This document shows, piece after piece, positions 48,699 through 59,149 of a stretch of 64,000 bases of DNA. A model generated the notes under the pieces. That model did no database searches. It saw only the letters and a list, made by a program, of their open reading frames with translations, and was not told the DNA's origin. The DNA lies in NCBI GenBank assembly GCA_021234535.1, contig SFZH01000008.1:1-64000 (forward strand). Reading direction: 5' to 3'. Source of the DNA: Stichopus chloronotus. Taxonomy: Eukaryota > Echinodermata > Holothuroidea > Aspidochirotida > Stichopodidae. The position numbers and the translations under genes are program-made. How positions within the stretch are numbered: the stretch's first letter is position 1; the number at the start of each line of letters is the position of its first letter.

Positions 48699-48712
48699 GT
48701 ATATATATATGC

Positions 48713-48744
<32 letters not shown>

Positions 48745-48745
48745 T
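48699..48745. repeat. AT-dinucleotide microsatellite
   Basis: About 47 bp of alternating ta/at with interspersed g and gc (gtatatatatatgcatatat). It is intronic, 520 bp upstream of the central PUSL1-like exon in the sense of transcription. Confidence 0.9.
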
Positions 48746-49504
48746 ATTGTGTGTCAATGTGTAAGCCACTCTTGATACATTCATCTCCACAGTTCTGTAA
48801 ACTGACAGACCACCCTAGTAATGTAGAGGTCATTTGTTTTCCCTGACCAACCTTTATAAATAACGAAGCCAGCTACCCCTTTAATCAAATGGAGGCTCTT
48901 TACAGAGACAGGGTTCATATGGCAAACATGGAAAGGAGAAGTGTTTTTCCTTCAACACAGTGAGAATGTGCCAATTGTGTCTCTCTTTATCAGTGTGGGA
49001 AAAGGAAGCTTCCGGTTTATGTACTTCTGTGTGATGTTGAAGTTAGCATAGACGTTCATCATCAATGCTTCTCCTGGGAGCAAATTTTTGCCAATGCTAT
49101 TATGGTAATTTGCAAGGATGTCTGCTATTTCTCTTACTTTTGTTCACCTAACCAAAATAATTCTAGAGTGGCACTAAAATGGTTTGGGCAATAAAAAATT
49201 TGTTGGAAGCATGCCGGGGATCCTTCTGACTCTTGTAATATTACCAGAAATATTTGTTTTGGATTGTAGTGAGCCTAAAGCACATGTTATATTGTAGACG
49301 GATATTGTTGTAAGTGAGTCTTGAAGTTTCATCTATGAGATCTGCAGCCTAATGCTAAGATTTTTTAGCTGACATTATACGTTAGGCTACAACATAACAG
49401 TGATATCTTTAAGAAGTTTTTGTGGGCACCAGTAAATAGTAATAAACAATCACGGCCGGTACTGAGTAGCATCAGTGCCCAAAAAATGGTATCAACTTGA
49501 AGAT

Positions 49505-49592
49505 AGGGATACTGCCCTACTGTAAGGCACACACACACATACACACCATTATGATTACATAGATCATAGTTTTCATCAAAACCGAAAACTAA
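49505..49592 (+). mobile_element. Right end of a hairpin-type element, fragment
   Basis: A (CA)n tract followed by 'ccattatgattacatagatc', 'agttttcatcaaaaccg' and aaaact matches the right ends at 21340 and 43445. The stem is gttttgatgaaaac-like. No internal units precede it. Confidence 0.6.
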
Positions 49593-49649
49593 ATAAAGCA
49601 AACTGAAGAAAGAAAAATCCAAAATTTACTCAAGAAACTTAAAGGGCAC

Positions 49650-49838
49650 CTTATATCAGATCCTTTTAAGTGCTTGTTCACAGATTTGACAATGACAGTC
49701 TGGTTGATAAGGCTGTTGATGCGGATACCTTTCCACATCAACATGAACTGTGTTCGTCAGAGCATGCACACCAGTGTCAGTTTGACAGGATGACATCAAG
49801 TTCTGGATTTCTAACGGGGTCAACCTCTGGATGGCCTC
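49650..49838 (-). CDS. PUSL1: PUSL1-like pseudouridine synthase, exon with catalytic Asp; carries a frameshift
   Basis: The acceptor is 'ttaaatgcag' in phase 0. The exon encodes EAIQRLTPLEIQNLMSSC, then QTDTGVHAL, where D is the catalytic aspartate of the family, then 'NTVHVDVER' and 'QPYQPD'. The usual residue before T-D is Arg; here CAA gives Gln. About 49720 one extra base shifts the frame. In the shifted frame the sequence continues as 'VIVKSVNKHLKGSDI' and ends AG before a non-consensus donor gtgccc, in phase with the next exon. The literal frame instead stops in TGA at about 49656. The exon is therefore either mis-sequenced by one base or part of a dead allele. N-terminal residues (about 50 by family length) must lie upstream and were not found. 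Confidence 0.88.
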
Positions 49839-50132
49839 CTGCATTTAAGGTAAATGTAAAATATGTGTTGATCAATTGTTACCTTATTCCTAAACTACTC
49901 GTTAGTTTCAAACAATTCAATTATGAAATAATATGGTATACACTGAGGATTTGTACTAAAATATTACCCAAGCATACTATACATGGCCTATTAATGGATC
50001 ACATTATTTCAAAGAACCCTATTGTTTATGGCTCAGGTGAAGGGCCATGTGAGGTCAGCAAAGGTCAAATGTGAATAGAATGTAAACACAGTACTTCAAG
50101 AATACAGTTATACAGTACAGTCTGTTGATTAA

Positions 50133-50785
50133 AGTGATTGCGTGTGTACTGAAAAACCAAAAATAAGATTACGTTTGATCTTAACTTTTTCTTTATTTTT
50201 AAATGCACACGCGAGGTTGTACATGAATGGACTTCTTTCATTCAATGAAGGAAAATGACAGTAACTATTTCGAAAAGCAACGGAATTGGCACAAAAACAG
50301 AAATTATATTTGAAAATTAGTTCTTACTGTAAGCGCCTACAAAATGAGTATGCAACAGTACACGTCTCACTAGTGTGTCAAAAACATACTACTCAAGTCG
50401 TCGCTCCTTGGTCGGGATCGGGAATTGTAATATTTGGTGAAAGGAAGCACTGTATTTACAAATAACCTACGAACTGAACACAACATTGCGGGGTCAGTGA
50501 TCCTGGGTTGTTCTGATCAACTGAATATTCAATACTAGTATACTTCCCATTGGCTTGTTCAAAGAAGCACACCGCTGATTTGAATGAAAACTGTCAACCA
50601 CTACATTATAGTATTCTTCACTTTTTTGTCATTATGTTAGAAGAATTTGAAATCATGTGGCAGAATTTATGAACTGAAACCTATTTATTTTCCCAGATTG
50701 TCTGAATGGTGCAATTAAAAGCCTTACCAAACTTTTGGCGATGAAATTTCAATGATTTTACTTTTTACCTATGCACGAAATCACT
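50133..50785 (-). mobile_element. TTAA-flanked MITE, copy 2
   Basis: Homologous to 36996-37660 in reverse orientation. It is flanked by TTAA (50129-50132) and TTAG (50786-50789), the latter a one-base change from the expected duplication. Terminal repeats are AGTGATTgCG and the complement of AGTGATTtCG. Identity with copy 1 is about 80-85 percent by eye. No coding. Confidence 0.82.
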
Positions 50786-50789
50786 TTAG

Positions 50790-51061
50790 GCATGATGAGT
50801 ACATAAAACTAGGGCTAATGCTTTCAAGTTCCAGATATTTGATTAGTGTTGGACAGACTAACAACTAATACTGATCGCTGATTACTGACTAGTTTATTTC
50901 ATAATCGGATTGATGCTGACTACCGACTATTTCACCCATTTCATGGAACTACTGTAGCACTATACATTACAACTATTGAGTATGTATTCTGTATTCTACA
51001 GATTTGAACCTTAAATCTGAAAGTGTTAAGCCAGCAGGATTGGTAAACAATAAAATATTAT
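50790..51061. other. No gene recognised
   Basis: AT-rich sequence between a MITE and a truncated hairpin-type element. 'tgattactgactag' and 'tgctgactaccgact' repeat weakly at 50870-50930. Confidence 0.4.
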
Positions 51062-52145
51062 TGAAATGTTTGTATATATAACATTGAGACCATATCAAAG
51101 TTTAAAAAAAACAAGAATGACAACCACATTGTGATGCTTATGGGTTTGATATTACCAAATGCTGATATGAATGAGAAATGTCATTCACTGTGCACTGATG
51201 AAAATTATGGTCATAAAGGATAGCATATACTTCTTAAGTCTTAAGCAAGGTAATTCACAAGTGGATAGAAAGTTCCAGATTTCGAACTGTGGAAAGATCT
51301 GAAATTGTGCAATTCAACAATGGCAACCTGCAATACCTCTTCCCTACCAAGGTAGTGTTTACTGTGACTAGAACAACAAAGAACTTTGAAAATCTTGTAA
51401 AACAGGGAGTTGCTGGCAATTGGGGTATTATATGAATGCTGTTCCACAAATTGAAAGAAATGAGACCAAATTCTATCTACAAGCAATATCTGGTATTAAA
51501 CATAGATCTACATTTGGGCAAGTTTTCAGTGCAAAAGAAATATGCATTATTTTCTTAATATGAATGAGATATACCGCTTCATATGTTCATATTCAGGACA
51601 TGTAAAAAGTATCACATGCATGCATCCCATGACAGATATTTCGAATGATAGACCTAAACATTCATTTCATATCACATTACAGTTATGACAAGTCTTCCAT
51701 TGGCTATTCAAATGACAGACATCTGCCTGCCCATCAAGAAGTAACAATGTTGACACTTTGAAGTTCTACCTGAATCCAGTTGCTGAGATATCTCCCTTGA
51801 TAGGTTTACATACTTTAAGCTCTGGAGACCTCAAATGATCTTTGAAGTCCATGTAAAACAATACCGAACATGTACTCACAGTGGACTACAAACAAATTAA
51901 CTTTGACATTCAAACACCTTTCGCTTCTCATGATGCAGTGTTTACATGGTCTTCACACTGACCTCAATCTATTTACCTCACATGACCTCCATAAAAAATG
52001 ACATACATCATCTACTCATTAGATGCTACCAATGATTAGAGCTTGAAGTTCCAGCAACAGTTAATTGCTGAGATAATCCCCCTTGATAGTTTTTCTTACT
52101 TTAAGCTCTGGTGACATCACATGACCTTTGATCTCCATTGAAATC
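51062..52145 (+). mobile_element. Hairpin-ended minisatellite element, truncated copy
   Basis: Colinear with 34390-35150 and beyond: shared 'gaccatatcaaa', 'gtttactgtgact', 'gaaataaatatgcattat' type blocks and 'cagttgctgagatatc'. It continues into TGACCT-type units and stops abruptly after tgacctttgatctccattga at the DIRS boundary near 52145. Both its left hairpin and right end are missing. Confidence 0.7.
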
Positions 52146-52327
52146 ACCACAACTCACTGGTGTGGGCATTCACGAGTGACTATACTTCCCCCTTGTCACA
52201 CTACTGCATCATTTGACCTTTGCTCAAATTGTCCTCAAACCCAATTCTAACACCGGCGCCCTCTAAGGCCTAGCTCGCCCTCGTAGGACTGAGCAAGGTG
52301 CACAACGTAAGGAAAAACCTTGAACAC
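52146..52327 (-). mobile_element. DIRS terminal non-coding region
   Basis: Follows the recombinase on the minus strand. Matches the solitary fragment at 25076-25240 (cactggtgtgggcattcacg, 'gagtgactatactt', 'ctaacaccggcgccctc'). Probably part of the element's terminal repeat. Confidence 0.7.
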
Positions 52328-53369
52328 CTACCTGAGAGGAGGATCCACCATAGCAACTAAGGCGTCGCCCGAGTGCTGACTGCATGAGGGGGACCATCCC
52401 TCCACTGCACCTCTCGCGACGACTGTGCTTGGGACCCCCCAAAGCCTCAAGCTTGGAATTCCCCACACACCTCTGGGCTCTAAAGGCAGCGACTTAGCTT
52501 TACGGACACTCCTAGCAACTTCGGCGCTAAGAGTGTCCGTAAGGAAACAAGTGACGAACATCGTCGGGGTCTTCCAGGTCGCCGCCTTGAGGATGTCCTC
52601 AACCTGGGACTCCGGGAAAATAACGCCTTGGACGTCGCAGAAGTGCGGCCTGCGGGGGAGGACAAAAAGGCGATCGGACGAACGAATGTCCTTTGTCCGA
52701 TGGAGATACCACTTTGGCGCCCTGACCGGACACCACTTTCTGTCCTTGGAAACCGAGGAGGCCAAGGATATCTCGGGAACAAAGATATCGCCTGCCACGA
52801 AAGTAAGTGTCTGGGTCTTGGCCACGAAAGTAGGGTAGGGAACCATGCGAACACCATGGTTCTCGAACCTCAGGTGGCCCAGCTTAACAGAGAGAACCTG
52901 GAGGCAGATCCTCCGTCTCGCTGACGCCGCAGTGATGAGGAACAAAGTCTTGCGAGTCAAATACTCTGGGAGGGCAGGAGTGCATCGGCTCGTATGGGGC
53001 CTGGGCGAGAGCCCGCAGAACCCCGTTAATAGACCAGGACGGCGCTAGTTGCCGTACGACTGGTCTACTGTTAGCCATCCCCCAGAGTAGCTGGGTAAGG
53101 ACGCTGCTCGAACCCACCGTAGACCCATCCGAGAACCCACGGTGGATCGCCGCAATGGCTGATAGGTAGTACTTGATAGTGTTAACCTGTTTGCCCTCGT
53201 CTAACAGGGCCATCAAGAACGAGGACACTTGGACCACGGACGACTCGGACGGAGTAGTTTCGTGGTCTGCACACCACCCCTGGAACTTGGCAAGTCGAGA
53301 ATTGTAAGTGCGGAGGGTGGTGGGTCTCCTAGCTGACATGACCATGGAGGCAACGTTCTCAGGAACTCC
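52328..53369 (-). pseudogene. DIRS tyrosine recombinase, broken
   Basis: DIRS elements integrate with a tyrosine recombinase instead of an integrase. The N-terminal SAM-like part starts near 53345 (ARRPTTLRTYNSRLAKFQ, 'INTIKYYLSAIAAIH'-like, here VNTIKYYLSAIAAIH), followed by 'APSWSINGVLRALAQAPYE'. The frame changes near 52970. The catalytic part follows: 'LTRKTLFLITAASARRR', in which the first catalytic Arg is present, then 'PKWYLHRTKDIRSSDRL' and 'ILKAATWKTPTMFVTC'. The region that should hold the H-x-x-R box is missing between RRPHF and the 'DILKAATW' helix, and the position of the tyrosine nucleophile is Phe (C-F-L-T-D). Both would abolish recombination. The protein begins one frame away from the upstream RNase H frame. 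Confidence 0.85.
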
Positions 53370-54460
53370 GTGTGCTCTGAGGGAATTCCGGACAGCCTCC
53401 AGGCAGACAGGTGAAGGTCCTGGACCTTCGGGTGTAACACCCTACCCCTGTCCTGGGAGACCAGACGGGGGACCAGAGGGAGCACTACCAGAAGATCCAC
53501 CAGCAGGTGGAGGAGCAGTGGGAACCACGGCTGGCGGGACCAAAGTGGGGCCTCCATCAGCACGCGGGTCCTGGAAGCTCAGATTTTGAGCAGGACCTGG
53601 TAGATTATCGCAAACGGGGGGAAGGCGTATGCGTCCAGGCCGTCCCAGGACAGGGACAGTGCATCTATTGCCCATGCCTTAAGGTGGAAGGTCCTGGAGC
53701 AGAAGACGGGAAGCTTCGCGTTCTCCCCTGTTGCGAATACACCCAGGTTCGGGCGTCCTAACTGCAGGAACAGCCAGTCCGCCCAACCCGAATCCAGAGC
53801 CCAATCCCCATGACTTGCTCGGCCCCTGGACAATGCGTCGGCCAGCGTGTTGTCCTTCCCTCGCCACGTGGGACGCCCGCACCACAATGTCATGCTGGCG
53901 ACACCACAGGAGGAGGGACCACGGCAGAGTTGCGGGGATCTCGTTCCCCCCTGCCTGTTGATGTAGGCCACGACTGTCAAGTTGTTCGAAAAGACCGTTA
54001 GGCTCGTGCCCTGCGCATGATCTCGTACGGCCTTGACGGCCCTGAAGACATCTTTGAGCTCCAACACATTTATGTGGAGAGCTCCACTTTCTCTGCTGAC
54101 CAAGTCCCTGCGAGGGTTCTGATTTCGCAGAAGGCACCCCAACCAATGAGCGACGCGAACTGCAGTGACGCTCAAGGTGGGGCGCTGGGCACCAATGGGT
54201 AACCCCTCCAGGAGGTTGTTGTCGTCCAGCCACCACTGGAGGTGGGACTTGACGGAGGGAGACATCAGCACCGGAACCTGAAGGTCAATGGACGCCAGTC
54301 TCCAGAAGGCCAGCAGATGAAGCTGCAGCGGTCTCATGCACAGCCGACACAGGGGCACAACGTCTACTAGGCTGGCTAGCAGTCCTAGGACCCGGAGCCA
54401 ACTCCCGGAGGGACTCGAAGGAGCCTCCAGGAGTTGCGAAACTGATTCCCTGAGGGCCAC
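53370..54460 (-). pseudogene. DIRS RNase H and linker, broken
   Basis: This continues the reverse transcriptase frame after an in-frame TGA at 54461-54463. The RNase H core includes 'GALHINVLELKDVFRAV' (catalytic Glu in LEL, about residue 134), FSNNLTVVAYINRQGG (157-172) and 'NTLADALSRG'. The usual FSDN is FSNN here, so a catalytic Asp has become Asn. A second in-frame TGA at 53579-53581 follows 'YQVLLKI'. The same frame then runs on through 'PLWSRQPWFP' and 'LSAWRLSGIPSEHTEFLR', the linker typical of DIRS polyproteins, to a frame change near 53370. Both TGA codons fit CGA to TGA decay. Confidence 0.85.
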
Positions 54461-55198
54461 TCACCTCTCCCCCGAGGGGAAGGCACGGCCCACGTTGAGG
54501 TCAAGATGTGCACCAAAATAGACCAGTGCCTGTGAAGGGGTGGGATGCAAGTTGTCCCAATTGATAACCCAGCCCGAGAGCTCGAGATGGGAGATCATCG
54601 CTCCGACGTTGGCTTCTGCCTGAGGTAAGGAGTCCCTGAGGATTAGCCAGTCGTCCAGGTACACAAACAGCAGCACACCCCAACACCGAAGCTCGGCGAC
54701 GACTGCCCCCGCGACTCGGGTGAATACCCTCGGGGAGGTCAAAAGACCGAAGGGGAGGGCTGTGAACTTGAACCTCTCCCCTCGGTACTCGAAGGCAAGA
54801 AAGCGTTGGGACGCTGGAGCTATTGGGACGTGTAGGTACGCATCCTTCAGGTCCGATGACGCCGCCCACATCCCTCTCCGTAGAGTAGGATTGATGAAGG
54901 CCAGGGTTTCCATGCGGAATCTTCTTGGCCTTACGTAGGCAGCGTTCAGCGGCCTGAGATTGAAAATGGGTCTCCAGGAGCTGTTCTTTTTCGGTGCCAT
55001 GAGGAAGGACGACTGGAAGAGGGGTTCGTCCTCTTCGGTTGCCCTTATGACGGCCTCCTTTTTGAGGAGGTCGCCGAGCTCCTGCTCCAAGATTTGTGGA
55101 TGGAGCGGGTTGTCTGGGGTGGGTGTCGAACCCCCGCCCCCGAAGGCAGGCGACATGGTAACCTTTGGTAACCTTTGGATACTACGTTTAGAACCCAC
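54461..55198 (-). pseudogene. DIRS reverse transcriptase, broken
   Basis: A 245-residue open stretch carries the reverse transcriptase palm and fingers in order: 'APKKNSSWRPIFNLRPLN' (68-85), SSDLKDAYLHVP (114-125, catalytic Asp), ALPFGLLTSPRVF (147-159) and VYLDDWL (179-185, catalytic Asp pair). The catalytic residues are intact. It ends at TGA (54461-54463), in frame with the RNase H. Upstream, an 11-bp tandem duplication (ggtaacctttg, about 55158-55179) shifts the frame against the preceding 'WESFCQDRWVLNVVSKGY' segment. The GC-rich coding sequence stands out from the AT-rich surroundings. Confidence 0.92.
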
Positions 55199-55562
55199 CT
55201 GTCTTGGCAGAATGACTCCCAGGCCCTGGTAAATTTCCTCAATCTCCCCCCCCTACTGCTGGGAGCACAGTAGGGTGGGCACCCCTAGGGCCAAGCGGGG
55301 AACTGCGCTGGGATCGTCACAGCCCCGAGCAGGTTGCGAACCGCCGCCCCTTCCTCCTCTGCTCCTTCCAGAGGTCGAAGGACCCCCAGAAGAAGCTCCA
55401 CCACAAGCATCCTTCGCTTTGTGGCTACGGGATCGCGTCTTTCCTTAGGAAGCCGCAGCCGCGGGACGTGGGGAGGGTTGGGCGGTTGCAGGTGGCTGGA
55501 GGATGGAACGATCCCGAGGCAGTCGCTTTGTGCCTCTTGACCTCTTCGACTAGTTTATCCAA
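55199..55562 (-). pseudogene. DIRS Gag C-terminal tail, truncated
   Basis: Reading on the minus strand from the junction at about 55562: 'LDKLVEEVKRHKATA', then a Pro/Ala-rich stretch and a Gly/Arg/Ser-rich tail ('GGPSTSGRSRGGRGGG'), followed by stops near 55245. Basic Gly-Arg tails are common in the nucleic-acid-binding end of DIRS Gag proteins. The rest of Gag and the left end of the element are absent; sequence switches directly to the hairpin-type element at 55565. Confidence 0.65.
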
Positions 55563-55564
55563 CC

Positions 55565-56785
55565 AGAAAGCCAAAAGGCTTTGTGATTCCTTGCTACATG
55601 GTTACATTATAACAAACATGAATTATCCACATGACAAGTATAAGATCAACTACAGATATTGTTCTTGATACATCACAAGTCTTTAACCCAAAATGACCTT
55701 TACTTTTGGTGACCTGAAATGACCGTGACATTTGACGTCCACCAAAAGCAATAGGAATCACCTACCCAGTATGGCCAACCCACACATCAAGTAAGACATC
55801 AGTCAACATTACCCTTCTGGAGTAAATGTGTTAGCAAGGTTTGACCTCGGGTGACCTCAAACGACCTTTGACCTCCACCACAAACAAAAGAAGTCTTCTA
55901 CTTAGTATATACAATCTACACATCAAGTAAGACATCAGTCAAGGTTAGACTCCTGGAGATATTGTTTACACATTTTTACAGTTTGGCCTCTGGTGACCTC
56001 AAATGACCCTTGACCTCAATCAAAACAATACAGATCTTCTACTCATTATTACCAACCCACACACCAAGTATTACATCAGTCATGGTTACTCTTGTGGAGA
56101 TATTGTGTTTTTAAGTTTTTACAGTTTGACCTCTGGTGACCTCAAATGACCTTTGCCCCTCACCAAAGATGATAGGGATCATCTAATTAGCATGACCAAG
56201 CAACACACTAAGTATGACATCAGTCACAGTTACATTCTTGGAGATAATGTGTTTACAAGGTTTTCACAGTTTGACCTTTGGTGACCTCACATGACCTTTG
56301 ACTTCCACAAAAATCAAAAGGACTATTCTACTGACAATATACAATCCACACAGTGAGTATGACATCAGTCACAGTTACTCTTCTGGAGATATTGTGTTTA
56401 CAAGGTTTTTACAGTTTGACCTCTGGTGACCTCAAATGACGTTTGACCTCGACCAAAAAGAATAGAGACCATCTACTTACTACGACCAACCCACACACCA
56501 AGTATGACATCAGTCACAGTGACCCTTCTGGAGATATTGTGTTTGCAAGGTTTTCACATTTTGACCTCTGGTGACCTCAAATGATCTTTGACCTCCACCA
56601 AAAACAATAACTACTTATTATGACCAACCCACACACCCATGTATGAGATCAGTCATGGTTACCCTTCTTGAGATACAGTGTTTACAAGAAGCATCTCACA
56701 CACACACACACGCACACACCCACACGCACACACACACGCACGACATCACCATCGCATAGATTCCTTTTGCCTTCAGCAAGGAATC
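55565..56785 (+). mobile_element. Hairpin-ended minisatellite element, complete copy with six to seven units
   Basis: The left hairpin AAAGCC-aaaa-GGCTTT (55567-55582) is perfect and is followed by gtgattccttgctac. Units of 142-145 bp start their DR1-like core at 55863, 56005, 56148, 56293, 56438 and 56583. Each has the order tgacctctggtgacctcaaa, then a tgacctttgacct-like core, 'accaaaaacaatag', 'gtatgacatcagtcacag' and 'ggagatattgtgtttacaag'. A (CA)n tract at 56696-56743 precedes the right hairpin GATTCCTT...AAGGAATC (56759-56785) and aaaaat. Left GATTCCTTGCT and right AGCAAGGAATC are exact inverted repeats of 11 bp. No open reading frame. Confidence 0.85.
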
Positions 56786-58990
56786 AAAAATGTATTTTGG
56801 ACATAATTCATGCCAGGGAATTCATGCCAGACTTTAAAACCTTTAAAACTGATGCTAAGCTGACAATTAAACTTAAAAGTAATTGTGCTTTTGTACATAT
56901 ACTGTACATTTTACAACTGCAGAATGCAGCGTCTCTCTTGAGCATATCACAGTGACTCTGGAGGTAAAGTTGTAGTCAAGTGCTTCCAGACATGCAAGTG
57001 CAACTCCATGAGCGGCCACTGTGACTACGAGTATGACCAGTGGCATGTGCAGGATTTCAGAGGTGGAGGGGGGCAAAACCTGTGATTCCCCCAATCTAAT
57101 GGATAAGAGCGTCACTTGTGCACTGTTCGTGCACCATGAGTGCAAAGCGCGAGTGTGTATACGCACAGGGCAACAGGGGTCTGCATTAGGGTCCACCCAG
57201 ATTGGAAAGTCTGCAATATGCGTGGGGAATTTTAATAAAGATCAAGAGAATTGCGCAGCTAGTACTATATAAGCGGAGCCCCACCATTGGTTGGCGTAGA
57301 GCGTACCGAGCAAATTTTGGCCAAAACTACCCAGGGTTGGAAAACCTTGTGAACCTTCTGAACCTGGTTCGCGGGAAATCGGTGACACTCGCGGGAAATC
57401 ATGCATGTCGGGCAAATTTTTTTCATTTAAAAAATGGAGGAAAAAACCGGGAAATCTTCAGAGAAACAAAATAAATGAGGAAGAATAGGGAAAAATGCTA
57501 TTAAGAAAATATTGAAAAGCAGCTATGTTGATCGTTTTTGTTTACAATACTCACATAAGCAAATAGCGCATGTTACCTCTATGCCTATAAACCACAATGT
57601 CCAGTATATCCCCAACGACCACACAGGTAACCAGAAATTATCGCCAGTTTGCGTTTAGGCACACTTCAGCCACCCTACTGTACATACCCTATGAATCCCA
57701 GTGTCCAAGGATGATTCGCGCAGAGCTGTGCACAATTTCATCCCCGTCGGTTTTAGTGCTTTTTAGTTTTACTGAACTCAGCACAAGATTCTCTGTGCAA
57801 TTAATGAGATACTGAGTGCTTTCAGCATACAGTACAAACAGACCAGTGCAACATGGTTTGACCTGTAAGTTCTTTACGTTTACAGTCTTACACCCAGATG
57901 CAATGGGTAGCGCCAAACACCTTTCTGGAAAACATGACGTTACATACAGTAAAAAAAAAATGCCTCGATTAAACCATTTTAAAATATCGGGGGACGACTT
58001 TTATTTTTAACTTTTTTTTTGCTGCAGATTTCTACTGCCTGTTGATGGTCACATGTATCAGGGATAAAAAAGTTCGGTACAAATGTTGTAGCCGCAACAG
58101 GTGGCTGAATTTGAGTATTGTGAATGCGATAAATGTCCATTTTGGGACAGGTGTTGACATTTTTGCAGTTTGAAGTTAAAACTTTTCTTGGAAATATGCC
58201 AGGATTTTTTTTACTGCAAACTTGCAGAGCTGTTTGTAAGTAGCACAGCTTGTAGTAGTTGACAGTGTAAAGTGGTCTATGATCAAGACAGTTATTCTAC
58301 TAGGCCTATTGCACATCTATATAGCGTAATATCGGGCTCAAGTTTCACTCATTTCTGATATTTTTTAAGAGACACTTCCTCGCATTTACAACGGTACAGT
58401 ACAATATATTGCAACAACGCAAATAGCCTAACACTTAAGCCTTCGTGATTGATTTTTCAAATATTGTACGAGTTTGCAGTTACATTTTTATGCTCAGCTG
58501 CACAATGTTACCCCTTCCATGTGCTAGGAACCCCAATCTTCCTAGACTTTGCAAAGTCCTTCTCGGCAAATGAATTCTCCTCCTTTGGTACATTCCTCAC
58601 AATTTGAGCTGCAGCCTACTTATACCTAACCGAGGATATTTACTCATCTAGTAATTGTGTTTCCCTGTGACCGCTGTCCGCCGGAAAGACTTTGGACACT
58701 CGATATAATTATGTACAAATGAATAGTCGCGTTTGAAGTTATGCTTAATACATATTAAAATACTACACGTCGGTCTCATGAAATGAGCCAATAGCAGCGA
58801 TCGAACAATTAGAGAAAATAACAGTACCTAGGCTTACTTTCACCCTATCACCAGATTTGCCAACGGCAGAAACAGGATATCGCTAACAGAGACCTAAAAC
58901 AGTTGAAGGAGAGTAGAATATTACCATGATAGTTACGGAACTAATCAATCGTAGGTCCTTTCCCCATCATCACTCCCATCATTTCTCACG
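56786..58990. other. No gene; dispersed repeat pieces
   Basis: Bases 57040-57470 hold dispersed repeat pieces, including 'gggttggaaaaccttgtgaa' and paired 'cgcgggaaatc' motifs that recur at 59285-59345 and 60855. The remainder is AT-rich without recognisable exons. Confidence 0.45.
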
Positions 58991-59149
58991 ATGGCCGTGA
59001 CTGGCTTCTGCCGAATTTGGTAGCGAAAAACAATGATTTTAGTTAAAAGTTGTGTGCATAATTAAAATGAGCGTCCAGAATCTGCAAGGGCAGCGATCAA
59101 TGAGGGGAGTAAACACCCTTCAGGAAGAGCAGTACTGTAAATATATGGA

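Noticed and set aside
53579..54463. In-frame TGA codons in DIRS as selenocysteine or programmed readthrough
   Set aside because: The same element carries frameshifts, a deletion and catalytic substitutions, and both TGA codons fit CGA to TGA mutation.
32851..56690. Regular arrays as CRISPR
   Set aside because: The repeated part is nearly the whole 144-bp unit and there are no unique spacers; this is a eukaryotic minisatellite.
56873..57196. 107-codon frame on the minus strand
   Set aside because: It overlaps dispersed repeat sequence, has no recognised motif, and has no supporting splice sites.
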